Origin: Phoronis australis
Lineage: Eukaryota; Phoronida; Phoronidae
Length of the DNA stretch: 51,734 bases
Assembly (NCBI GenBank): GCA_002633005.1
Contig: NMRA01000280.1
Coordinates: 472,669 to 524,402 of the forward strand
Reading direction: 5' to 3'
Positions 12,303 to 24,400 of the stretch are shown piece by piece (position 1 is the stretch's first letter; every line of letters starts with the position of its first letter). The notes below the pieces were generated by a model, which was not told the DNA's origin, made no database searches, and saw nothing but the letters and a program-made list of their open reading frames with translations. The position numbers and the translations under genes are program-made.

Positions 12303-12479
12303 CTAAAACTCATCATGGAAACTCCTCTCTACATTGACAAGTTTTGAGCCCAAGATATACTCCTTTTTATTCAGTATCTCATCAAGGTCGAGTTTGAAGT
12401 CATGGTTGACATCACACTCGCGAAGAATCTTTTCACCTTCGTTCAATCCCTGGCTAAAATGCGTCGGATTTAAATAGTT
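12303..12479 (-). CDS. SDF4: SDF4 exon 6: last EF-hand and HDEF C-terminus
   Basis: Acceptor CATTCCAG|AACTAT. Encodes 58 residues including the loop DVNHDFKLDLDE and the Cab45-type tail ending HDEF, then TAG at 12305-12303. This terminal exon decides that the gene is SDF4 and not calumenin or reticulocalbin, which end in HDEF/HDEL variants but lack the GSKLV tail block. Confidence 0.92.
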   Translation of the reverse strand, partial: NYLNPTHFSQGLNEGEKILRECDVNHDFKLDLDEILNKKEYILGSKLVNVERSFHDEF

Positions 12480-15400
12480 CTGGAATGATAAAAGGTAACA
12501 GGCTAAATCTCAAGAAAAACCACAGCTAGCGCAGTGAACTAAAAGTGCTTATGTCAGTGTATAGAGTGCACTGCTACTTGCTTAAAAAAGTTATTAACAA
12601 AAAAACAAAGCCCTCTTCAAAGACTTCGGGCTTAGCGTAATGTCAACTTGCCAAATGTGACCTGGTAATATTACTAGTCTGACAAAAAGGATGTGAGGTT
12701 ACCAAATATTGTTGACAAGAGCCAAAACCGAAATAAACAAGACACTTGTTGTGAAATGACGACTTTCTGATGACCTTGGATTTTTATCAGGTCACCAAAC
12801 AAATCTGACATCCCATTAGAGGTTAGCCCGGATAAAGCCCAACTCTGCATTTCACAAACACCCACCGAAGGCTTCACCAAATAAAAAGGTGGAGGCTACA
12901 AGCCCTGCTTTTCAGCAACACCTTTCTTAGATGTTGAACTTATTGTTACCGATAATACTGAACCCCACTGATCACCTTGACCTAGTTATCACCTTGACCC
13001 AGTTACTGATCAGCTAGACAGTCCACCAAGACCCACTCACCAGCATCTCTTGTTCAGTCACCTTGCCGTTCTTATTGTCATCAATATACTTGTTGAACTC
13101 ATCGGTTCGCTCCTGGACGTACTTGCGTTCTTCCTTGTCATCAATATCAATCCCTGCCGGCATCTCCACCTCCCCCGGGATATGTGAGAACTCTTCTGCA
13201 GTCAGCTCGCCATCATTGTTCTGGTCTATAGACAAGAATCACAAATGGCAACTTGTAATTTACAGCAGTGACTTAGTATTACCATATGGTTATCATATCG
13301 TGGTTTCGTGAGATGCCAACAGAGATTTCAAAAATGCATGTGAATCATAAGTCAGTATCACTAGTAAAATAATAAATAAAGGGACAGTGGCATCGAAATT
13401 TTGCAAAACAATATACACAAAACTGAAAGGCCTATTGCAAGACACTATGCTTTAATTTCGTTGCTCACTAAGCAAGTTCACCAGCCAGCTAGAGGAATTT
13501 TGCAAATGTTTTAATGCTTTTAGCTGTGACAATTTTCACTGAAACTGATATACTTCCAAAGTATTCTTTTTGCTTTGGTAAGTGAAACAGCGACTAACAT
13601 GGCAACCATCTTCCATCCAGCATTTTTAGCAGCAGTATTCTGTTGCTCCACCTATTGTTTACTTATGCTTCTGCAGGTTACAGTGACCTGTTATCACCTG
13701 TAATACTACTTGCAGATGAGACTTGGTCAGACTCAAAAGCTTGGTAATACGAGTGGGAGTTTCCTAGCTCACCACCTCTTTTGTTCTTCTAAAGTCATTT
13801 CTCTTAGTCCAATATGCTTTCCACCGTTTTAATGTCTTGACCAATCCCTCATTTTTAAAACACAACAGGTATAAGGTAATATTGGCTCAAGTCCTGAAAT
13901 TCAAGTTCTGAATCAAGTTTGGATAACCCATCAGCTATCTTATTGCCCAGTATGTCCAGGGGTTCAGGCAACTGTGGTGATATTGATACATTGCTGAAAA
14001 ATGTGATTTCACAATATTCTTTTTTAAAGGCTTATAACATCCTGGTTATCTGATAGGATAGCTGTAGATTTGTTTTTGACTCCCTTCTCGAGCAGTTCTG
14101 AAACTTTAGAAATTGCAAAGATCTCTACTTGGAAAACACAATTCTATTTTCCAAGCAAGAGATTTTTCAGTTGGCGGTATATCAGTCGGTTATTCAAAAC
14201 GAAAACCAAATCATTTTGAACCATCACTACTGCTTTGATGGAGCTTACATGAAGGTTGCACATCACTAGTAAGCTATCCAGGCAAAACTGTGCGGAGTGG
14301 GTATATGCTCAAGATCAAAGGAACTGCTTAGGCCTCTGCTAGCCACAATATTCTCATTTTCCATTCTGCTGCCAATGGAAACTGCTTGTAATTCAATTGC
14401 AAATGCAACTTAAGTGTTTCAGCACAAGACAGCTGAGTGCCTGAGGCAACTTGCCTTTGGTGTGAAATGAGCTGGTACAGGTGACCATCAGAACAATTTA
14501 CCCAAATTATCTAAGACAGCAACTTCCACACAATCAAGTTGAAATGTGCTAATGATGGAGATATTTCAGTCACACATGGCACATAGTCATCCACAAAATC
14601 CCTCTTCGCATTGTCTGATTCTCGTTTGTTTTGGCCTGTGATGCACAAGATTCCACCTCGCAATGTTTGGTTCTTGTTTCCGTCGGCTTGACATGTGCAA
14701 TTCTGGTTATATTTTTGGTGAGTCACCATCACATTTAGGAAAACAAATAATTATTAAGAACCCAAATGATTTATCTTTGGTTTTTTATGATAGCTTCACT
14801 TACACGACTGGATCACTTGTTCACTGCACTCGTGAACAGTCTCCATGTACCACTTTAAACCTTACCGAGTGAACTCATGATGTCTCTGACCATGTTCTTC
14901 ATCATTGCTTCACTTGCCTCTGGATGACGGAAGTTCAGGAACTCTCCCTCAGTAAGTTTGTCATCCCTCGGAGCTTGCTCGGCCTCTTTCCATCGGAACT
15001 TGAGACGGATCATTTCATCCTTTTCTGAATTAATTAACAAAAATTTTGGGGGGTGATGGATGAACACAAAACTACTACACCGCCACAGCTCAGCAGCAGA
15101 AAAACTACAGAAGTTAATCACTGGGTAAGTCTGCCCGTTTCAAGAAGTTTGATGTATTACTAAAAATACAATGCTTGCCATGGGTATAACTTCATGCAAC
15201 CCACGGCAACTTATGTCAATCTTTTAAAAACATACCTCACATACACTACATACACAATAATGGGAACAGAACAACATTCTATCCTTGAATGAAATCTACC
15301 AGGAGTCTCACACTGTTCTTAATCTTGCCACTGCACAACACGCTTGTCTATATTAGCTAGCTACGGCAATAGTCTGATATAACGTGCCCGTATTTTGAGA

Positions 15401-18400
15401 ACCAGTTTGATGCCAGTTAGTTAGTAGAGAAAACTGGTTCTCAAAATTCGGGCATGTTATAACAGACCATTACCGCTAGCTATCGATGGCGAATTGGACA
15501 ATGTCTGACCTTTGATTGAGACCATTAATAGATCAAATATCGTAGTCAATAAATGATCTCAACCGAGAGGTCAATAACAGAATAGCTAGTGATCCAAAGT
15601 GTTGTCACCCAATGGTAAGATTGACGACATCGTGACACTCTAGGAATTGATATATGGTTGTTCTATACATTTATTCACGCAGTACATGAGAGATATGTTC
15701 TAAAAAGATTGAGATAAGCTCCCATGATGCAACCAGGCCCAGTATAATATTTAAGTTTCTGGTCTAGTCAGTTACTAGCCTGAAGAAAGATTTACTATGA
15801 CAACCCTGCTCACACTTACCATCACCAAGGAGACTAAGGGTTTCCTGACCAGACATATGTTTCTCCGCCTTATCAGCAGGATGTCCTTGCGACCTCAGAT
15901 AACCCACCATGTATTCTTTCCAGCTGATGAAGCCTGAGAATAAAAACATAACGCTTACAGACCCCATCACACTAAAGGCAGCTTTCACTATGTTCTCGAA
16001 AATTTCACAGAATGAGAAAAAACTTGAGTTGGAGAATGATAATATTGATAAGTTCAAACAAAAACGGTCACAGAAATTTCCATTTACAAAACTGTACTGC
16101 TTAAAACTGTACTGCTAAAATGCTAAGTTTTGCCACATGTTGGATATAAGACAGTTGAACTTTGGAGTTTTTTCTTCCCTTGATTTTTCTAGATGGGAAA
16201 TTTCGTTGTGCAATGTATTCTAACTTTAGAAAACTTTGCTGTTGGCTTGTCACAGTGAGTCAATTGATTCATGCATTGAGCAAGGCTTCAGGCAACAAGA
16301 AGCTGTCACCTCTTACCAAGTCAAAAATCAAAAATTCTGAATGAGGAGAAAATTGAGCCCAGAGTCATAACGATCCATGAACTAAATGAAAAGTTCTGTT
16401 GTTTTGCAACAGGATGGGTTCATGGAAGCTGTAACACAAGCATGCCAAAATGCAACCATCAAATCAATGGATTGGTGCATGTGTTCAGTAAAAAATGTCC
16501 AAATTAGCTACATGGCACGCAAAATTACAATACACATTCTCAAATACAAACCAATCTGGGCTGGGTTCCATAAAACTTCAAAATTATCTGCAGGATATGT
16601 TTAAGTGTTGTGTGATATCTGGTGCATTAAACAATAACAACGTGCCGAGTGATAATGCAACATTATTGTTGCTATGTGGCGTATAACTTTTATGCAGCTG
16701 GGCCCTGAAGAATATCAGGTCATATTGACCAAGGAAGAACAGCCAATACAATATCTTTCATGTTCCTAAGTGACAGGCTAATGCTGTTGAAACAATTTCA
16801 GGTAATCTGGTTTCTATTATTGGACTACCCAAAATTGATCTTTTGAGTGATAACACAGTTATAGTGACTACTGACTTTTATTCAACAGAGCTCATCTTGA
16901 CTCAAAGTTGCATTTGTCGATTTAGCGAAAATCCCATTACACCAAATGAAATCTGAGCTCGCCAAAACTGTTGTCGGAATCGTTGACTAAAAAAAGTTGT
17001 GCCGTATTTCATTCCCAAAATATTGGGCGTACCTCCTTATTTTCTCCCGTAAATGCACATTCATTCCAAAATTCAGTTACGTAGAATATAGACGATCGCA
17101 TGCACTGCAGGTGCATGTTTCACCGATTTTGCCCGGATTTTTGCCAAAATTCCGACTTCTGTCTGTTTACTTCCTGGTGTAATTTAAGCTCATGTTTGAT
17201 GTGTGCTGACTGCTGTGGTGGCAAATGCACAGATTTCACAGAATAACGCAACAATTGTGAACCAAAGGCAACAAATCTAGAAACGCTGTTAGTAATTTAA
17301 AGTTTGATGGTCAAAACAAACTTTGGAATGTATTTTGGGGCAATTAGTGCCTCACTTTGATAATTGCAGTAGCGAATTTGTGGTGAATTTTCCCCAGGTC
17401 GCCAAACACAATCTCAAGTTGCATTGGTGACCTGCAGGTCGATCATTGTTCAATCAAACCCTGGTTACATATTAGGAATCCCATTTTCTTGTTACTGGGG
17501 GCGGTCAGCAGACAAAGAATTAATAGTTAGTAACTCTTGATTAAATAACACCTTCTTATCAAAGCCTCTTAAGTTGGATGACGACAAAAAATGAATTAGG
17601 CCTTTACTCTCATAAAATCAGGCTCATAATCTTCCATACCAAGATAGGATTCCATTTTTGCTAGCATTTTTTTATTCAGCTAAACAGGACTCTAAGAACA
17701 TAAATTATTTTCAAAGCAGATTGCAGATCACTACAGGTTAGCACTGTGTAGCNAAAAGGAGCCCCAATGGCAACGCCAGTACAGGTTAGTATACAAACCA
17801 TCTTTATCAGTGTCAAGCATGGCCAGCAAAGTCTTGCTCTCCTTCTTTGCTTCATCAAAGTGCTCCTTTATTTTCAAATTGATCCATTCCCCAATTTCAC
17901 CAAGAGTAAGTTCTCCGTCCTTATCTTTATCTGCCCTAAAAGTCAAACAAATTAATTAGTAACAGGATACACTGCAACTAGTGAAATGTTATATCACTTT
18001 GTTTAGCTGACTAAAAATGAAAATTCATTACTACGACAGGATTTGATTTCCGTTACCACGTTGGAAACAGAATAATCCTATCTGTGTATGGATTATTACG
18101 AACCTCACTTTAAGAGAATAAAATGCCTAATTCACTTTCTTGTTGTTTAGCCAGCTATCAGGATGAACTGAAGCTTTATTGGAGAAAAAAATGACCTAAA
18201 CACACAACCATGTTGTCTACTGGTAATTTGTTGGTGTATACTACTGTACGTCACATTAACTTTAAAATCAACATGTTAACCACTAGTTCGAACCCTGAGT
18301 GTGTGTTAAAGCACCCTGCAATGTCATATTAATGTTTTGTAGAACAATTTTAATGCAGAAAGCTTACATTATTTTCTAATACACATAAAGGACCAGGAAC

Positions 18401-21400
18401 ATAATGATCTTCATCGACGGACTCAATCGGAAGACTCACCACCGCTAGTTGATTCACTCCAGTTTAAATTTGCGATTTCGGTTTGATCCAATTAGGACTG
18501 CATGAGAGTTTTTAAGTTAGCAAATACACAACACTATAGTGCCTTTAACCAAATGTTGATAAAAGGTACATCCACAGTCTGTCTCTAAATTACTGGATTC
18601 ATTAGTCCTAGACAGTGACAGAGCGGACCAGGGAACTGGGCCAGGAAAGCTGATTCAGATGGTTAGGCACACAGCAGGTCACCTGCACACCGAAAGCGTC
18701 TTGGCAATTTATGCGACACACTGGCTAAACCATCAAAATCACATTGCTTTAAGTACCTTACAAGCATAGAGTGACATCTCTGCAGACCGTGTGCGCTTAA
18801 ACCCTTTTAACTTGAACTTACTAATACTTCAGCAATCAAAAATTCATTCTGAAATGTTTCTTTACTCATCATTTTGCTGCCCATGTAGGTTTGGGTACAT
18901 CAAGCGATAGCGATTAGACGGTTTAGGCACATTGAGGAGTAATTTGATGAATAGTTTCGGAGCATGTAGAGCCACCTAACATAACCCTAGAGAGAACGGA
19001 CCATTCAGTTTACATGCCGTTACATTGTAAACACTCAAACCATGATTTGATCAGGGATGGTCAACTACCAGAGAGAAGACCACATTTACATAAAGTGTGA
19101 TCTCATCTTAAGCAGTGGTAAAGAACCCAGCATACTGTAGGACTCTCCAAAAAGGTCCAAATTAGGCTAATTTTGGAACATCATATGTCAGAAACGGCTG
19201 ATTGGATTCATATGAAACTTTCAGATAATCCTTTATGCACTTTTCTCCGAAATGCTATGAGGATTCATCATTAATGCTCCACTTTAGCATACAGAAAGAT
19301 TATCAAAAAAAGACTCTTATGATTTTTGTGGCAAAAATTGCAACAAAAGTTGCATAAAATGAAAACAAAATGATAATTAAGAAAACTGTTGCAGTGTTTC
19401 AGAGATTTTGCAGGCTTTCTACTTTGAAACATTGCAGGCTTTCTACTTTGAAACATTGCAGGCTTTCTACTTTGAAACATTGCAGGCTTTCTACTTTCAA
19501 AAACGTGATTCTTTTATTGAGTTAGAATATACTTCTTTTTAGATATTAGACTAAATGCAGAGACTTGGCCACGATGTCTTACATAACCTTATAAGTAATA
19601 GATTATGGAGTTAAAATTCTATAACCCTAAGGTCTTAAGTGTTCGAGTTTGGTAAAGCATCATCATGTTTTTCAGTAAGAAAGGATAAAAATTCCTATAA
19701 ACATGCTTTCCATCACCAAAAACAACTTTCAATTCAGACTGCTTAACATAATTGACCATCAAAAGTGAAATTGGAGGTGATTTCAGGGCTTTCAAGGAAA
19801 CAACAATTCATTAATTGCTTGAGACCAGGCTCTACTTATAATGTCTCGAGCCTGATGTTAATGAATATCAAATCGCCACTTTTTTGCAAAATCAAAATTC
19901 ACAAGCTCACCAGAGTAAGGAACACGTTGACACCAATTTTTAAAGGTAAGTGGCCTAAACCATAAATTTGTTTCTCAGACGATACAATTGAGTTTATAGC
20001 CACTTGAAATCAGCGACTAATCTACAGATTGAGAAACTAATGACAAAGGTGAATTACCATTGGAAAGGCTTTGACTTGCTGCTTGCAGGTTATGAACACT
20101 GGGTTATTGATTCATATCATGTCTGGATTTTTAGCAGGTGTGGGCCAGTGGCTCACCTGGAGGGAAAGATACTAGTGTCTTCTGAAAAGGGAATTTCTTG
20201 GTTGAGGAAACCTCCCTCGCTCTCAGTCACCAATTCCAAATAACACCACAAGATGGAGTTATCAAGAGTGAAGCCAAACGTACGGTAATGACATAATGGC
20301 TACTACCAGGTCGTGAACAGATGACCTTGCTTAACAAGATTCCTTCTTCACAACCAGTTTTATTCATTCTTTCAGGCACAGCTTCTATGATGAGTTAGCA
20401 ATACTTAGCAGACAAGTCATGCTGGAAACTACTTCCATTGATGAATAGCTAAAAGCTTGGAGTTTTGTGACAAAACTATACTAGTAATTACTTGACCAAT
20501 TTTGAAAATCCGAAACCCCACGTAGACTAATTTTTACTCCTATATTCAGATGTTACGGCTTCCATCAGTTTTCATGTCCCAAAAAGAAAACGGAAAATAC
20601 TACCTGGATGCTTTTTAGCCTTCTACTTAGATTTGATCTGAGAAGAAACAGCAATTACTCTCACTATGTGTGCACTGAATAGTGTCACTCTATTGACAAC
20701 TACTGCAGCCCCTTAAATAGACTGGAATATGGATAGAACTAGTCGGGCTGACCACGTGGCATTGGAAAAATTCAAAAGATTTAACCAAATCAATCTTTAT
20801 CTCGTTTAAAGTGGAATTTGCACGCTTTTTCCTTATCCAGGGCTCGACATAACGAGCTGCAGGTCGCATTTGCGACCTGAAATTTGGAAATGCGAGCTGA
20901 GATTTTTGTCAGCTCGTATCAAGTCGCAAAATGCGACCTGGAATTTCCAACGAATGCGAGCTGAATTTTTACAGTTCTCAACAGATACCTGGCAAATACA
21001 AAGCAGCTCTTATTAATCCGACCGTTATTTGGTTGTTGCCAAATCCAAGTTCAAAAGAACACTAACAGCCCTCCCGATGTCGACTTGTAAGCAAGTCGCG
21101 CGAACATGGGATATGCAGAATCGATCTTTGATGCGTTTCATTGGCTAACACTTTCGGCCACTTTTGTAAATTCCCAGATTCGCCGAAGAAAGTTTCGGGC
21201 CACTGCTTAACACGTGATAAAACTTCACAAAACGACGGTGTTTCTACTAATTCTTAAGCGATCAACTTACCAAACTTTGTGGTGGACAAAAATGTTTATT
21301 TTTCACATAAGATGTCCTTATTACATGTACCAAATATCCACGACAATATCCCTGATATCGCAATGCGGCACCGTTAGCGCGCAAGCGGTCCCGGCAGACA

Positions 21401-24400
21401 ATCGTGACTTAGACTGAGATGTGCTTCTCCTTTTTATCGTATTAAGACAGCCAAAGTGAAAATTACAACCTTATTAATCGCCAAACGACGGTCACGTCTT
21501 TACTTTCAGTCGCCAAGAAATTCTCAAACCCTTTACTTGTTTCTGGGGCTACGTGCGCGAAATATGATTTGTCTTTCACACGTTGTTGCCAACGTAAAGT
21601 GTAGGCCTACTCCAGCGATTCAAGTGCGTGAACTCACGCGTGCGCACCACTTCAAAGAACAGCGACAGTCCTAAATGAAAGAGTATACCGACTTGGCTCT
21701 GGTTTATTTGAAAATGAACTCAGATTCCCAGCGGTTATAAAAGACTCGATGTCCCGGGACCGATATAACCCAGAATTGACGTTTTCCTGTTCCGATGTTT
21801 CCCGAGGTCGATGTTCTGTAAACCCTGTATTCTATGCCCGTAGTCAGCTATTGCAACTAAACTGGCACTAGATGCGAAATTGTGGGTCAAGTTAGCGAAC
21901 TTTTCATACACCCCCGGCAACTTTTCGCTCCCCGAACCACCGTCGCCGCAAAATGCTCAGACTCCTATAGAAACAACCTTGTTCCGGCTGAAGCGGGCAG
22001 TTAAAAACAAAACCATTCCGGGTGGCTAAAAAGGGTACAATGTAGGTGGTAACGATACCCCACTAGATGGAGTTTGTCTCGCAAAATCGTATTATTATAA
22101 CGTTTCTTACCATTGCAGCGTTTTAATATCTTATTACCGCAAACACTGAGGTTAACGATTATGCTCACGCACAAGCCAACTCCCTACCTTTAAAGTGTTT
22201 CATAATAAGCGCTCACTGATCTATTAAAAGTCCCGTCTTAAATGTTGAAAATTTCCAATTAAGCGCCCACAGTTCAAGCTAGCGCCCATCATAGCGCACT
22301 ACAAACGACCGCGTGTGGTTTAAAATTGACACGCAGCTTACGTGGTGTGTCACTTTCATTTTACACAAATTAAGTTTTCAAAAACGTGTTTTCACAATTG
22401 TAAAAACCAAATCCCGACTTTGTTTTATATCTCGGAAAGAAAGTTAACACTAGTGACATGCGTGTCGTTTTGTGACTGACCTATTTTTCCCGTACTTGGA
22501 AGGTATTCAGAAGCAAACTTGCCATTACCCGAGTTAGTTTGAATCATTAACGACTTTGATGACAGCCAGTAGCAGGCCAGATCTAACAAAATCCCGGATA
22601 CTTTTTCAACGGGCATTTTCTCCCTTTTCACATCGCAAATTTAGCTACTCGAATGCACAAGTCAGTTAGAGAGCACTGATACAACTTTCATGTCGGCAAC
22701 TTTCCTTGCGCTCTAGAGTCTTTCAATGTCGGTCGTGAAGAACAGTAAGGCCGTACCTGCATGAATGAAGTCAATTTTGAGATCCGAAATTTGTGAGTAT
22801 TTAACGCTGCAGGTACTAAGGTAAGAGCATAATCTAAACATTTTCTCGATGATCTAAAAAATCTATTTTGGCGCATCAAAAAAGCGGGAAAATTTTGCGA
22901 CCTGGCATTTAGGAATGCGAGCTGGATTTTGAAAATGCGACCTGGTATTTTGGCTATTTCGCAAAATGCGACCTGGCGATTTTAATACCGTCGAACCCTG
23001 TTATCTGAGCTGTGATTGCTTGGTCATATTAGCTAGAAACACAGAATAGTGACGATGTGAATATGAAGCACATTGAGAATTGTCAAATGTTTTTAAGAAC
23101 GAGTTTTGTGTTGAAAACGATCCGCTGCATATCACTCAACCGAGATCAGTAAGTACGTGTCGTCATGTTGGGGAATTTGCACGATGCGGTCTATGTAAAG
23201 CCCCAAGGTTACTGCAAAGACACCTATTGGCATTTTTTTTGTTTTCACATTACAGGTTGTCACTGAATACAACTGCACTTTGTTTAGCATAGATGATGTT
23301 CAAATAACATTGTCCTTAAGTTCCTGCTGTACATTAGCATAAGTTAGGAGCACGCAAATACAGTCAAGTGACCTAATTATCGGATGTTTTGGCACATTTT
23401 GCATTATATTTAATTGAAAATCACTACGGACTGCTGTAAATTCTTTGCTGAAATTAAGGCTTACCTTCACAGAATTGTTCTGTTACTTTATCTTGGCACT
23501 AAAAGCCACATTTATGTTCCGACTGATCTTTAAAAAACACAACTAGCAAACCTTCGGAAAACCTAAATATCGGACACCATGTTTTCCCATACACCACACC
23601 GCGGAAAACTCACTAACCAAGTAATGGCCGCGGGCACCTTGTAGCCAAATTTCAGCTAGAGTGTTTTGACATATATGCTGCTAAAACACAGGTCCATTCG
23701 CAAAAAAATTATCCATAAAATGAAATCTGATGACGGCGCCAAGTCGTTTCGATGAATTAGTGAAGACGAGACGACTAAAGCACGTGCAAACTCACTGAAG
23801 TTTATAGTATCTCTTTGGCTTCTTGATATGACACCCGCACGTGTGCGATCGGGGTTTGACTTAAGTTTTAAAACAAATGAAAAAATGGAACAGTGACATA
23901 TTGTCAGTTCAACGAGATGGTTTCATTGTGGAAAAAGATTTTATTTTAAACTTTTATAACCGATTTATGCGATCGTCCAATTTAGGCCTATTTGGGAACT
24001 CGTCTAAATTGCACCCTCTCTCAGTGAAATCAAAACGAGGCAACGCTATAAAAAACGAGACGGTGCCGGACATTGAATGCATTACAGGTGCATTCCACGG
24101 TATTGGTTTTGTTACAGATGTGACATTCAGACACTTTAAATTCCAATATAAAATTAGTGAAGCATCACAGTAGTAAGAAATTTTAAGTACACATTACACA
24201 CTTGATGGAAGCACTTCAGGTATCAAAAGTTTTTAATTCTGCACATTATAAGTGTGCTAAAATTTACTTTTAATTAGCGTTACAGATGTGACCGAAAATG
24301 CCACGGTTAATATGCTAATGGTGGTTTGTCTAAAAACTCTGTTCTGTCTTTCATATTATGGAACTAGTTTCCCTATAGATAATTTAACTATTTATTTGGC

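Noticed and set aside
18285-18310. B-box-like AGTTCGAACCCTGA
   Set aside because: No matching A-box or foldable tRNA around it.
19409-19500. CRISPR-like array
   Set aside because: The 24-bp units are directly adjacent with no spacers and the context is a eukaryotic intron.
23877-24173. 98-residue frame as transposase of the candidate element
   Set aside because: No catalytic motif or resemblance to known transposases; too short.
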